Assembly: GCF_023078275.1 (NCBI RefSeq)
Contig: NC_062982.1
Span: 449,001 to 513,000, forward strand
Source: Leguminivora glycinivorella
Taxonomy: Eukaryota > Arthropoda > Insecta > Lepidoptera > Tortricidae
DNA: 64,000 nt
Direction of reading: 5' to 3'
Shown in pieces: positions 1 through 12,404 of the stretch (position 1 is the first letter of the stretch; the number at the start of each line of letters is the position of its first letter). Under the pieces are notes generated by a model. It saw only the letters and a program-made list of their open reading frames with translations, was not told the DNA's origin and ran no database searches. A program made the position numbers and the translations under genes.

Positions 1-641
1 TCTAATATGTATGTATTCTTTTATGTATGTCGGTAAAAATATTTAATCATTTACCCCTAGAAATAAGAAACTCAGACATGCCTCAATTTAAAAATAAACT
101 ACATGAATTTTGTCTACATAAACAATATTACAGGATTGACGAATACATGAACATTTTGACATGAATTGTATTAAAATAATAATGAGAATATGCAATGTGT
201 AAATAATTTGTAATATTTTTTTAATGTCTAATGTAATGAGTATTAATTATTAATTTATTATTTTGCAGCAGTTACTTAAATCCTTATAATTTTTGGTCTG
301 TTAAATATCTTTTAGCATACGCTATTAGAATAGCTTAATTAAGTAGCTTATAAGTAAAATTTGCATGCTTATTCAAGTAGAATGTACGCACTTTTTGTAT
401 ACTTACACTTAAGAACTCACTGTAACACTACATTTTTGCAAATAAATATTGATTGATTGATTGATTACATTTGAATGTCATATGACACAGTGATGTCATT
501 TATTTTGTGCGTAGGACGTTTCCCTCTTACATGTCACCAAATATCACCATACCTGTAACCAAATAGCATCATGAATGTGACAGTAATTTAATGAGTAGGA
601 GCGGTTTACAGATTATGACTGGAATTTGAAAAGTTACCTAG
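1..641. other. intron or upstream DNA of LPCAT with a LINE-like tail
   Basis: No coding exon is recognised here. The stretch is AT-rich. Around 400-470 it shows a sequence ending in AATAAATATT followed by (ATTG)n, which looks like the 3' tail of a non-LTR retrotransposon on the + strand. The earlier exons of the LPCAT gene, including the acyltransferase HX4D motif, must lie to the left of the window. The acceptor of the first visible exon is the AG at 640-641. Confidence 0.4.
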
Positions 642-3600
642 ATGCCTTATTCTAACATTAGTACTGTTGCAATTCCAGAATTAATAAACTACACACAGCC
701 GGTGTATGTGTGGAGAGATGACCCCAATTCCCGGGCCAATACCATCAAGGAGATTATCCAGCGTGCCACGTCTAAGGAGGACTGGCCCCAGGTAACTCGC
801 TTTCGAATTATCATCGACTCTGCTACTTTTCTAAACTCCGCTCTCTGAACCTACGGTCTGTACCTTAATAAGCTCAATATCATACATAACAAATCAAGAA
901 TGTTATCCTTTACACAGTCCATACCTTTTCCTCGATTTTTCTCTTTTCTCTTCTTCTTACCCTTATCCCACGTCATGTGAGATTCTCCTATCTCAATTTT
1001 CTTTCTTCACACAGTCTGTGTACCTTTTCCTCGATTTTCCTCTGTTCTCTTCTTCATACTCTTATCATATGCCATTTGGGGTCGGTAACTCGGTACAACT
1101 TGTCTTCCTTCTCCTTTATCTTTCGTCAATATCAACACTCATTTCTTTCTCATATCCTCTTTTACACAACTCATCCATCGTTGTTTGGGTCTACCCCTCC
1201 CGCTCCATCCATCATTTTTTGGCCTATATTATGAGAGTTGCTGTTCCTCGATTTTCATACCCTTTTAATTCTTTCCTTGAACATTCGTGATCTTCCTCTT
1301 CATTTCACTTTTTCGGTTGCCCTAATTCAAACCAACGACTTGTGTTTTCTAAGCAGTTTCTAGCCATATCTCATTCAGTGCGTAAAGCTGCGGCCCTCTA
1401 CAGTTAGTAGTTACCGAGCGAGACAACATTTTCCACGGTACACTGATTCCAATAAGCTTGTTGGCGCCTCCTGACCACTCGAATTCTTATTTCCTGATAT
1501 TATCTTTTGTAACTAAAAATATATCTACACTCAAAATTAGTTTAATTCGGTTTTATGTATAGTTCAATGGTAAAAATGTTGGTAGATTTTAATCGACTGT
1601 GCGAGAGTGCATGTCGCGCAGTGCATACAGTGTGTAATTTATTGTTATTGTTAATTTCGCTCGCAACTTACATAGAAATATACCTATCGCGTGATTTAAG
1701 AGTACGCGTGCTTTAGTTTTCATAAATTTTTTCGTGGAGTGGTGGTTGTCATAAAATTTTAGATTTTGCGGGAGAGAATTTGCGGGTCATTGTGAACTTT
1801 CGTGATATTGAGTACTTACATTCGGCACTTAATGAACTTATTGGGTCAACCGGGTTATTCGCGTTTGGAGTGAATCCGCCCTTAGAAGATATTTTCAAAA
1901 CGGAATATATTAGAACAATGATAGCCATGTTTATATTTAAAGTTTGGTGACCATACCTTCGAACGTAGAAGTAAAGACGCATTTAAACAAAACATCCCAG
2001 TTGACCTTTAGCAACTTAAGCAGCAAGCCACGACATGCGTTGTCTGAAAAGTCCCATCGCTGTGTCTCGCTCTAATGTATGGACGTGGCTGAGCCGTAAG
2101 ATGCGTACAGGCAGGCTTATTAAATTATTTCATGTTGTGTAAGAAATTTAGGAATATGTTCCAGATTCTATAAAAATAACTCTAACATTATACCTACTAA
2201 ATAACTGACCATACAATGAAATCTATTTCCAGATCCTGATCTTCCCAGAAGGAACCTGCACGAACCGGTCCTGCCTCATCACCTTCAAGTCCGGAGGGTT
2301 CTACCCAGGAGTACCCGTCCAGCCTGTCACTATCCGCTACCCCAACGCCAGGGATACTGTTACTTGGACCTGGGAGGGACCTGGAGCGTAAGTAGTCAAG
2401 TCCGGAGGGTTCTACCCCGGAGTACCCGTCCAGCCGGTCACTATCCGCTACCCGAATGCCAGGGACACTGTCACTTGGACCTGGGAGGGACCTGGAGCGT
2501 AAGTAGTCAAGTTCGGGGTTCTACCGAAGGAATTTCATTTGAGATCAGGACTTTAAGAACAATTTTTTTTGCATATGTCGTAGTGTGACTACTACATGAA
2601 ATAAATGTCATATACGAAGCAAAAAGTGACCAAGCCTTCAAGTGTCCCGAGCTGGCAAATCGTCATATACTTTGGAAATTGTCATATACTAGTTTGGAAT
2701 TTTCGACCTTTGCCAATGGCCGAGCGGTTTAGGCATCCGTCCGGTAAACGAAGGACGCTGGTTTGATTCCGGCTCGGGAGACTCTGAGGCCTTGGTCACT
2801 TTTTCTTTGTATATGAGATCAGGACACCAACATTTTTAGTAATCTATTTATTTGCCTTCCATTTCCAGATTGAAGCTGCTCTGGCTAACACTGACGCAAG
2901 TCCACAGCTCGTGTGAGATCGAGTTCCTGCCCGTCTACTACCCGAATGAGGAGGAGAGACGGGACCCCAAGCTATACGCCAGGAATGTACGCGATGTTAT
3001 GGCCAAGTGAGTATTGAGTTTATTAAGGAGGACCTAATACCCTTCCTTGTGGCACTCCATAATTAACGTTTTTTTATTTATTATTTCTAATAATAAAACT
3101 ACCGTGAGACACTGACATATTAAACATGTAAAATCGGGTAACTCACGTAAATTTAACCCATATCCCACAGTCGTCGAAGGTCGCTCGACATGTTTCGCCC
3201 GTAACGAGGAGCATTTTCATTGAGCACTCGCGATGACGATGGTATGCTCCTCGTTATGGAGCGAAACATGTCGAGCAACCTTCGACCATTTTTTACGTGA
3301 GTTACCTGATTTTACATATTTTTTTTATTTCTATTGCTATTTTTAAGCCTCACCGCAAAACCGACGGGGCTGTCTGTCTGTCTGTTTCTATGTGTCTGTC
3401 TGTTTCTATGTGTCTGTCTGTGGTATAGCTCCCGAACGGATGAACCGATTTAGATTCAGTTTTTTTTTGAAAGCTGATTTAGTCGGGAGTGTTCTTAGCC
3501 ATGATTCATGAAAATCTGTCCACTATGTCGGGAGTTTTTTCAGAATTTTAATTTTGTGGTTAGGTTATATCGTACATTGTACTTTCAATAATTTAGTATA

Positions 3601-6600
3601 GGTATTTTTCTGAGTGCATGTTTGAATTTATAAGATTAATAAATTGAACGCATGCCAAAAATACTAGATACAGTATAAGTGTCAAGGGCCTTCGTTGTGT
3701 CCATAAATATTACGCATACCGGTTGAACGAAACCGAAATAGTGATATTGTAGTAATAACAGGTTTGCTAGCCATCATCGCCCAAATCACAATTGAACCTA
3801 AATCCCATAGACGACTTCTACTACACACACAGGAGGAAAAAAGCCAAACAATACACAACACTAAACACAACAAAAACAATACAACACTCATTTTGTTTGT
3901 ATTTATTATTTACGTTCAAATAGCGATACAATAGCCGTAACTTTCCAAGCAATGTTACGGTCATTGCAGTTTCGTCGCGGCCGTGGTGTAAGGTCACAGT
4001 AACACTATATTACTTAACTTTAGGCTAACAATGGACTCTAACCTATCTAAATATCTGTTATGAGTTGACCTTGTCTCGAATTTTGACACGTGCCGTGTAC
4101 CTTGATGCCAGTGAAATTCGTTATATATACGAGTATTAATAGTATGGTCATGTACTGAGGAGCGATGAATCTCATATAGGCAAAATAATGTTATATACAG
4201 ATAAATGTGGAGGGATGGCGTGGGAGGGGTAAGGAAGTGAGTGGTGATATTCAATTCAAAATATCTTTATTCATGTAGGCCTAATTACAAGCTCTTATGA
4301 ATAGTTCATTACATATATATTATGATCTTAATGTAACCTAATTATCAGAGCAATAGATTGTTGTAATTATTGTTCATAATAATATTGAGTCTATAATATA
4401 CAATTTCATATAAGTAAAAATAATCGTTAAACAAAAAATATATAATTAGATATGACGAACGATAGAGAGGAATTGAAGAGGAAGACGAGTTGTATCGACC
4501 CCACATAACGTGAGATAAGGGCAAGAAGAAGAAGATACGAGTATTAAAGCTCGACCACACATTTTTTTATTTTTTTATTTTATTTATTAAGGTTTACCAA
4601 CGATTGTTGACAACGATACATTGACTCTGTACAAGCTAAAACTGTAAAGGTATGGTGTCACAACCACTTAAAGGTAAACACGGCGTGCGTAACAAAAAAG
4701 GAATAAACAACTATAAAACTAGCTTAAACTTAACTATACTTATGTGTTCCACAAGAGGGGCAAAGCTGTTGTTCAACCGTACGCGCCAATATTGATATAT
4801 GAGCAAGCGATGGTGTCCAAGCACGCATTGTAAACAAACTCCGCCACCGAGTGAAACACAACATTTTTCACAACACCAACTCAAGGAAAAAATTAACTGT
4901 AAAACATGAAACTAACTCAAAGTTCGTTAATGTAATTTAACATGCTTATAGCTTTGCCATTCGTTGTTGAAGTATCAAGAAAGCCTTTACCAATCGGTCT
5001 GGTGAAAAAATTATATTCTACGAAAATTACTACGAACAGATTTCAAGTATTTACTTAATGGGTCACAGTGAAAAATTATATTCTACGAAAATTGCTACAT
5101 GCGCGTTTTGAGCGCGCAGCGTCTGATTGCGAGTGTATTCAATCCGCACACATTCTGCGCATAGTAACTTGTAAGCCTATATTTTGCAACTGTAAACTTC
5201 TAATAAGCATTGAATGACACATAAGAAATCAAAACAACAGTTTGGAATAAAACAATTAGCTAAATGGTTAAGAGCGCTATGACAAAAAAAGGCGATATAT
5301 TGTAAAATGTACAATATTTATCGGCAAAATTGTACACTTTACTCATACTAAAAGACAGTTAAAGTACTTGTTTCAGTTAGAACATCTTATTAACTGTCGG
5401 TTCATTAAAAAACATATGGATGAAAAAGCGTTTTCAATTAGTAATGATTTTTTTTCTGATGCTCGTTTAGGAAAACCCGCGCGAAGCACAGATTTCGGAG
5501 CTCTTATTATGTACAATTTGATAAGCTCACTCTCATAAATGCGGTAAATTTGAATTCCTAATATCTTGTACTTTAGGCCCATTAAACAATATTTATCATT
5601 TAATCCTTTGAAATTGAGAAATTGAAAGTAAAACGAACTCAATTTTGTCTTGAAAATACATCGAAACAAGTGATCATTTCTCCGAAAATCTACATGTTAT
5701 CGAAGTTGTTTTAGTATATAAATAATCTGCACAATGTGCTTAAACTGCTGTTATCCATTTGTCGTTATAATATTTTATCATGATTTTTTGCCAATTTTTT
5801 GAAAACTAGCCTTCCTGTCGCTATTTTACCGGCGACGGACGCCTGCGATTTCAGTGCCGCGCCGGAGCTCGAGGAGGTAAGACGTATGTCGCTTTGGTCT
5901 CCGAGTTTTCATCGCAAACGTCGAGAATATTTATCGTTGTGTGGGTCGGACGCCTTGTTTATACACGGGCTATCCTCGCATTGTGTGTGTGTAAACAGCG
6001 ACCAACGAATTTGATCCTAGATCCGTAAATATTTGCTTTTGTAATACTTTGTTATGTTTGAATGTTAAAGTATTACAACATTGTGATGATAAAAATGTGA
6101 AAATTACAATACGGTCAAGATGATAAGACACATCAAGATGGTACTCGGGATCTGATGATGGAGCCAGAAGGTGGTCACCAGTACCAGTGAACCATGTAAG
6201 TAAACGACTTCGTGTTTAGGCTCGTTGGGTTCGTCTCAACAAGACCTTTGACAAGAGGTGGTACTCAGGGTCTGATGATGGAGCCAGATGGTGGTCACCA
6301 GTACCAATGAACCATATAACTAAACCCAGAGATGGGGAAATCGTAATCGATTCCGGATTACACGATTACTTGATTTTACTTTGTAATCTGACACTACTGG
6401 GTGTCAGATTACTTGTAATGTAATCAAGTGAAACGGATTGTCACTCTGACACAAAAGGCGTCATGGGTGTCGTAAAATAGGTTTTAGGGGGTGCTGATTA
6501 CAAAATGAATGACCAATTTGGAATCTGACATTGCTGACTGTCACTTTGACCCAAAAGTCGTCATGGGTGTCGTAAAATAGGTTTTAGGGGGTGCTGATTC

Positions 6601-9600
6601 CAAAATTAATGACCAATGTGGAATCTGACATTGCTGACTGTCACTTTGACACAAAAGTCGTCATGGGTGTCGTAAAATAGGTTTTAGGAGGTGCTGATTC
6701 CAAAATTAATGACCAATGTTCAATCTGACATTGCTGACTGTCACTCTGACACAAAAGTCGTCATGGGTGTCGTAAAATAGGTTTTAGGGGGTGCTGATTC
6801 CAAAATTAATGACCAATTTGGAATCTGACATTGCTGACTGTCACTTTGACACAAAAGTCGTCATGGGTGTCGTAAAATAGGTTTTAGGGGGTGCTGATTC
6901 CAAAATTAATGACCAATGTGGAATCTGACATTGCTGACTGTCACTTTGACACAAAAGTCGTCATGGGTGTCATAAAATAGGTTTTAGGGGTGCTGATTCC
7001 AAAATTAATGACCAATGTTCAATCTGACATTGCTGACTGTCACTCTGACACAAAAGTCGTCATGGGTGTCGTAAAATAGGTTTTAGGGGTGCTGATTCCA
7101 AAATTAATGACCAATGTTCAATCTGACATTGCTGACTGTCACTTTGACACAAAAGTCGTCATGGGTGTCGTAAAATAGGTTTTAGGGGGTGCTGATTCCA
7201 AAATTTGTGACCAATTTGGAATCTGACATTGCTGACTGTCACTTTGACACAAAAGTCGTCATAGGTGTCGTCAAATAGGTATCCGGAGGTGTTTGAAAAC
7301 TAATGACCAATTTGGAATCTGACACTGTTGACTGTCACTTTGACACAAAAGTGATCATGGGTGTTTTCAAATAGGTTTTCATGGGTACTGATCTCAATAT
7401 TAATGATCAATTTGGAATCTGACATTGCTGACTGTCACTTTGACATAAAAGTCGTTATGGGTGTCATCAAATAGGTTTCCAGGGGTACTGTGCAATGTCA
7501 GGTTCCAAATCGGTCATTACTTTTTAAATCATTTCATTAATTTTGGAATCAGTACCCCCTAAAAACTATTTGACTACACCCATGATTCCTTTTGTGTCAA
7601 AATGACAATTAGCACTGTGAGATTCCAAAATAGTCGTTAATTTTGGAATCAGCACCCCCGGAAACCTTTTTGACGACACCCATGACGACTTTTGTGTCAA
7701 AGTGACAGTCAGCAATGTCAAGATTCCAAATCGGTCATTAATTTTCAAATCAGCACCTCCGGAAACCTATTTGACGACACCCATGACGACTTTTATGTCA
7801 AAGTGACAGTCAGCAATGTCAGATTCCACATTGGTCATTATTTTTGGAATCAGCACCCCCTAAAACCTATTTTACGACACCCATGATGACTTTTGTGTCA
7901 AAGTGGCAGTCAGCAATGTTAGATTCCACATTGGTCATTAATTTTGGAATCAGCACCCCTAAAACCAATTTTACGACACCCATGACGACTTTTGTGTCAA
8001 AGTGACAGTCAGCAATGTCAGATTCCACATTGTTCATTAATTTTGGAATCAGCACCCCGCAAACCTATTTGACGACACCCATGACGACTTTTGCGTCAAA
8101 GTGACAGTCAGCAATGTCAGATTCCACATTGGTCATTAATTTTGGAATCAGCACCCCCTAAAACCTATTTTACGACACCCATGACGACTTTTGTGTCAAA
8201 GTGACAGTCAGCAATGTCAGATTCCAAATCGGTCATTAATTTTTAAATCAGCACACCCGAAAACCTATACTCGTGGTATATGCACTTGAAATGTGAAAGT
8301 GAAAATGCTAGAATGACATGTAAACCACGAAGTTGTATAGTCATATTGTTCATTAGTATTGGTGACCACCATCTGGCTCCATCATCAGACCCTGAGCACC
8401 ACCTTGAAGTAATTAGAATTGTATTTGTCTTATTTTATCATCATATTAATATATACTTTACTCTAATACTTATCATATAACAAAAGCAAATATTTGGGAT
8501 GGGGTCTACTTTTATAATTATTACTTTAATTTTTTAAATAAATTTTAACATAATTGATATTATTTCGCGCTATATTCTCGTATTTTCGTACAAAATAATG
8601 TTTATTAGAAACCAAAAGTTTATATCGAGATAGTAGATTGTGGTTGTTATCAAAATTCCATAGAAAGGATCAAGATTGTTTTGTCCATTATTGTAGTGCG
8701 AGCGAGTGATAAGACGTGCTAGAAAGGGTCGGCATATTGGGCTCGCGCGGCGGGTAAAATACCTAATTTCGCCCGACGCCGAAATGTTATAACGCTCTTA
8801 AACCATATTCAGACATTTAATCCAGATTCAGACAAGTCCGCTCACAATGCGCGCTGTGTTTGTGTGTCACCGCGCGAGCGTATTCAGAGCAGATCGGCGG
8901 CGCTAACGCTACGCTATCAAAACGCCCTGTGTGTGGCCGAACCTTTAATAGCAAATTTACTAAAATATCAATTTGCTTTTCAGAGCCCTTGGAGTACCAG
9001 TGTTGGACTACACTTACGACGACTGCCGACTGATCGCCAAAGCCAAACAGTTGGGGATCCCAAGTGCGCCTTCAGTTCGGGAGGTGGCTGAGCTGAGAGC
9101 ACAACTTGGGTAAGTATTTACTATTTCAGTGTGCAGTCAGGCCTGCGTCACTCGCTCGCGGTCGCGCGTGAAGCACCTATCCGCCACCTATTGCCTCGAG
9201 GTAACAAGTGGCCGAGGAGCGCCACGCGCCCGCCTGTGTAGCCGCGTGGCACCTACCTACTATATAAATAAAAAAATCTACTATACAAATCCTTTGTGCG
9301 GATAACAGGGCTCACCGACTGATTCAGTATAAAACTGTCATATTTGTTCCGTTGTCATTGTCAAGTCTGGGTGCCTAGCCGAATGGCACAAACGCTCACG
9401 AAACGCTCACGAAACGAAACGCTCGTTTATATCTATCTCTATCGCTCTTGCATATTGGCGCGACAGAGCCAGACTACCTTTCGCGGCGTTTCGTTTTCGT
9501 TTCGCGTCGGAGAAATGCCATTCGGCTACGGGGCCAGTATTACAATTGATCTTGGTGAGTTTGGTGAGACTAGTAGGGTAGCAAATATAACTTAATATAT

Positions 9601-12404
9601 TATGTATAACCCATTCTCCACATGCATGAATACCTAATTTAATTTCATTTCCAGCGAATCATGGCTGTTACAAGCTTCTAGGCATTTAAATTCATCTTCC
9701 TAATTCCAGGTTAGAGCGTTCCCAGATCGAGCTGCACCTGATCTCGCAAGGCGTCGCCAGACGCACCCGCTGGCTCGACGCGGACGAGTTCGCGCGGCGC
9801 CTCGGCGTGCAGCCTGCGGCCGCGCAGCGACTCGCACAGCTGTTCACACAGGTGGGGTGTGCTGATGTCTTTCTCTCTCTGCTGACAACTAATAGAGTTG
9901 TGGTGCTGGGTAAAACAGCACTAATCTCACAAGGCTTCGTCAGACGCGCCAGCTGGTTAGATGCGGAAGAGTTCGCGCGTCACGTCGTATATGAGTGAGG
10001 CTGTAGCTTATGGACAATTATTGGACATCTCTTTCGGACACGTAGACATGGATACTTGGATAGGCACTCTCTCATAGCCTCGTGTCTAGTGTTACTTTCT
10101 TGTTCTTGACTACATCCTGCGACTAAGTATCTAATAGGTATAAGCCACCAGGGTAAAAGCCGCTGGAGCGTCTCGCAAACTGTTCATACAGGTGACACTG
10201 TAGCATATATTATGACAGGTGGCACTGCAGACTTCTGGCCGAAGGGTGTAAGTCTTTCGACGGTTCCGGGGCAACCTGCCGAATCCTACGCTCGGACAGA
10301 CGAAGCCTCGTTACGTTGTCATCTAAATCTAGTTAATTTGTGGTGGGGGCGACATAAGCCTTCGGTAATTGTGTCATATACTTGAAAATTTCGACCCTTG
10401 CCACCGTGTCCGAATGGCCGAGTGGTTTAGGCATCAGCAACCTGCCTCAGCCGAGGCACATCTACATTGGACGTTTGCCGTGTGAGCACATTGCCCCGTG
10501 GCGTGCCTCGCTCTGTGTGGACCGGGATATAGTTAAGTACATCCAAATACTTAACCTTCTATTGTATGTTTCAGCCGTCGAGCGGTCTGATCTACTTCCC
10601 GGACTACCTGTTGTGTGCTGCGTTCTTGATGACGCAGCATGCGCCGCTCACACAACTGCTGTCTTATGCCTTCAAGGTATTTATACTTCAACTAGCTATT
10701 ATTTATTTAAGAATTTATAGAGCCTAGTGTGATCAATTCAAGATGAGCAGCAGGCTAACGTACGGTCATCTAATCAGTGATGAATCTCATGTCAGGTAAA
10801 ATAATGTTGGAGATGAATGTTGATGGAGCGGGAGGGGTGAAACCAAAGAACGATAGATGGATCGTGTGAAAGAGGATATGAGAAATAGAGAAGTAAGTGT
10901 TGAGATGACGAAAGATAAAGAGGAATGGAAGAAGAAGACAAGCTGTACCGAACCCACAATACGTGGAATAAGAGTTGGAGGAGGAGGATGAAGAGTGTGA
11001 TAAATTTTCCAGGGATACTTGGTGTGATTGCATCTTTTGAAGATATCGTCAGAACGGAACATATAACTTACTGGAAGAGATGCCTTATAGGGATAAGCTC
11101 GCCTTTGTATCTCTATTCCTACAAATTATATATAAACTGTTGTACACAATAAAGTGATTACTACTACTACTATGTAAATCCGTCTACTTTTTTAATTTTT
11201 GTAGCTAATTATTCTACTGAGTGTCATTCTGGTAGTTTGATACGGCTCATGAGAATCTGGGGTTCGTTTTGAAAACTAACGCCAGTACAGTAGTAGACAC
11301 TAGTTTTAACGAAAGCGACTTTCGACCATCAAACACAAAGAACAAACTAGGGATTACTCCGGTTCCCCGTCGATGTTTATTTCACCAAAATGCGTCTGGC
11401 ACTTTTTTCGAAAAACTTATAGGTCGTCAAGGTTCGACCCCGCATCCTCCGGATTAACATCCTCCGGATTAAAAGTCACATGCTCTTACCGCTTTTAATA
11501 TCAAAAGTGGAACTACCTCTGATTTGCAGCTATACGACAGCACAGGAACAGGCCGCGTGAGCGCAGCAACATTCGAGGAGGTGGCGGCGCGCTGCCTCGG
11601 GCTGTGCCAGGAGGACGCGCACAACTGCTTCCGCCAGGCCGACCAGGACGAGAAGGGCTGGCTCACTTACGGTAAGCTGATTTTCCAAATCTACAGTAGA
11701 ATTGAGGTGAGGAAAATAGCATGCTATTGCAAGGACGTGTCCTCGGGACGGGAGAACCACACCTTTGGTCAGGCCGACCTACACTAAAGAGGCCGGATCG
11801 CTTACGGTATGAATGATGTCAAAAATAATAGAAAACATCGATCGCATTGAATAATGACTCACGATGCCGACGGCCACTTTCATCGCACCGTTTGTCATCG
11901 GCCGGATAATGGGTATTCATCCTCACGACCTACAATCTAAATGGTCTCACACTGTGCGGTATTTTATTGGTTATGGTGTCAAAAAAGGAGTACGAAAGAG
12001 AAACGCGCGAGAAACACCTCTATAGTTGCATACGTCCATAGATTATGGAAACTGCTTACCATCGAACGGGATGTATATTTGTTTGCCATCGATATAACTT
12101 TAAAAAGGCGATGATACATTTAGTTTTCAATATCGATTCTACGTTGGTCACATATGCATTGACTGTTGATTAATTGATATTAATCTTCTTCGACCTAGCG
12201 TTTTCCCGGCCTAGCGCCAGGGTCCGCTTTCCTGCTCAGTCTTCCCCACTTCGCCCGGTCTTCGGACGTGTTAGATAGTTGATGAATTGTTACTATACTT
12301 ACCCATTGTCGTTTCCAGATGAGTTCATCGCGTTCGCCCAGAAGAAGTCGTGCTTCTCGTTTCTGTTCTTGAGCGAGGGCGCGCCGAAGCCGAAGGCGCA
12401 GTGA
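642..12404 (+). CDS. LPCAT: lysophosphatidylcholine acyltransferase, C-terminal exons (5' end outside window)
   Basis: Membrane acyltransferase that re-acylates lysophospholipids with acyl-CoA (Lands cycle), known in this family to act in the ER or lipid-droplet membrane. Eight exons with GT/AG borders and matching phases: 642-791, 2233-2387, 2869-3006, 8984-9109, 9710-9851, 10575-10676, 11530-11671 and 12319-12404 (TGA). They join into 346 codons. Seen: QPVYVWRDDPNSR, the PlsC-type block FPEGTCTNR opening exon 2, then GVPVQPVTIRYPN and TWTWEGPGA, IEFLPVYYPNEEE, a loop-like DSTGTG, and a canonical EF-hand loop DQDEKGWLTYDE split across the last intron. The catalytic HX4D block is upstream of the window. 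Family assignment rests on the block order known from insect and vertebrate LPCAT1/2. Intron 3 is about 6 kb and repeat-filled. The C-terminus is short. Confidence 0.92.
900..1290 (-). mobile_element. RTE-like LINE 3' fragment
   Basis: Read on the minus strand, this pyrimidine-rich stretch matches the same degenerate coding tail seen at 10790-10996 and 4150-4550: a Gly-Arg-rich segment, a W-x-x-C-V-like segment and a run of Lys near WKKKT. This is the C-terminal end typical of RTE-type LINE ORFs in Lepidoptera. Frames are broken. It lies in an LPCAT intron, opposite in orientation to the gene. Confidence 0.45.
1291..2232. other. LPCAT intron, no recognised content
   Basis: Intronic DNA up to the acceptor AG at 2231-2232. 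I see no coding sequence or repeat that I can name. Short open frames here have no family features. Confidence 0.4.
2286..2515 (+). repeat. tandem duplication of the 3' half of an LPCAT exon
   Basis: The last about 100 bp of the exon 2233-2387 with its donor (GAGC|GTAAGT) recurs at about 2397-2498, offset about 111 bp, and a third truncated start follows at about 2503. The copy has no acceptor, and its donor GTAAGT is preserved. Reading through the first donor meets TAA at once, so only the first donor gives an open protein. Several silent differences show the copy is not brand new. Confidence 0.85.
2676..2815 (+). mobile_element. tRNA-like SINE (family 2)
   Basis: Contains a tRNA-like head: a box A-like segment TGGCCGAGCGGTTTAGGCAT and a box B-like GGTTTGATTCC about 55 bp later, followed by GGCCTTGGTCACTTTTTCTTTGTATATGA-type tail sequence. 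The same leader (TCATATACT...TTCGACC) and head recur at 10371-10450, and a related 3' part occurs at 41508-41583. The head resembles a Ser/Leu-type tRNA. It is not a clean cloverleaf and the copies are degenerate, so I call it a SINE and not a tRNA gene. Confidence 0.6.
3127..3315. mobile_element. short terminal-inverted-repeat element
   Basis: About 60-70 bp arms face each other: GAAGGTCGCTCGACATGTTT near 3177 is mirrored by AAACATGTCGAGCAACCTTC near 3266, and the outer arms AAATCGGGTAACTCACGT and ACGTGAGTTACCTGATTT also pair. No coding content. It has a MITE-like structure within LPCAT intron 3. Confidence 0.75.
3340..3565 (+). repeat. dispersed repeat with TGTC microsatellite (copy 1)
   Basis: A (TGTC)n tract is followed by GAACGGATGAACCGATTTAG, TCGGGAGTGTTCTTAGCCAT and TGTGGTTAGGTTAT. 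The same series occurs inverted at 49295-49560 and degenerate at 58855-59012, so this is a dispersed non-coding element. Its family is not known to me. Confidence 0.7.
3566..6026. other. LPCAT intron 3, mixed repeat remnants
   Basis: Holds an RTE-like LINE tail on the minus strand at about 4150-4550 and a hairpin-element fragment at about 4740-4870 of the family also seen at 34550-34735 and 56950-57080. A CpG-rich patch occurs at about 5810-5990, where GAGCTCGAGGAG|GTAAGA resembles an exon end; I could not tie it to a protein. The rest is AT-rich and unrecognised. Confidence 0.4.
6027..8495. mobile_element. foldback-type element made of opposed 100-bp tandem repeats
   Basis: The ends are exact inverted copies of AAATATTTGCTTTTGT (6027-6042 and 8480-8495). 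Inside come arms with GATGATGGAGCCAGA and GGTGGTCACCAGTACC (twice at left, 6139-6180 and 6260-6305; inverted once at about 8362-8405). Next are about 11 head-to-tail units with an almost exact 100-bp period (TCATGGGTGTCGT at 6461, 6561, 6661 and so on to about 7455), then about 7 units in the opposite orientation to about 8265. The junction is near 7490. No transposase is visible. The architecture matches Foldback-like elements. No target duplication was found. Confidence 0.85.
8496..8983. other. LPCAT intron 3, 3' part
   Basis: Intronic DNA between the foldback element and the acceptor AG at 8982-8983. A GC-richer patch at 8690-8890 has CGCGCGAGCG-like tracts that could be a regulatory island, but I see no motif supporting this. 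Confidence 0.35.
9374..9530. mobile_element. TAGCCGAATG-type MITE, copy in LPCAT intron
   Basis: The arms are CTAGCCGAATGGCA at the left and GCCATTCGGCTACG at the right. The interior has CACGAAACG repeats and TATCTCTATCGCTCTTG...GGCGCGACAGAGCCAGAC. Other copies lie at 17318-17479, 18262-18417, 39512-39779 and 54615-54769. Non-coding. The short open frame across it is accidental. Confidence 0.8.
9922..9993 (+). pseudogene. partial copy of LPCAT exon 9710-9851
   Basis: Reads LISQGFVRRASWLDAEEFAR, matching LISQGVARRTRWLDADEFAR in the true exon some 190 bp upstream, then runs to a stop. There is no acceptor or donor around it. Diverged at many positions, so it is an older local duplication in the intron. 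Confidence 0.8.
10371..10450 (+). mobile_element. tRNA-like SINE (family 2), 5' fragment
   Basis: TCATATACTTGAAAATTTCG leads into CGAATGGCCGAGTGGTTTAGGCATC, the same leader and A-box-like head as at 2676-2815. It is truncated before the B-box. Confidence 0.5.
10790..11172 (+). mobile_element. LINE 3' fragments
   Basis: 10790-10996 resembles the RTE-type ORF C-terminus (degenerate, stop-interrupted, with the GAATGGAAGAAGAAGAC tract). 11060-11172 matches the 3' untranslated end seen at 62310-62440 and 45800-45880 (CTGGAAGA...GGGATAAG.TCGCCTTTGTA), ending in ACAATAAAGTGATTACTACTACTAC. It lies in the penultimate region of the LPCAT introns. Confidence 0.5.

Noticed and set aside
7566..8055. Open frames on both strands in the 6.4-8.3 kb region
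   Set aside because: They are translations of the 100-bp satellite units and repeat themselves.
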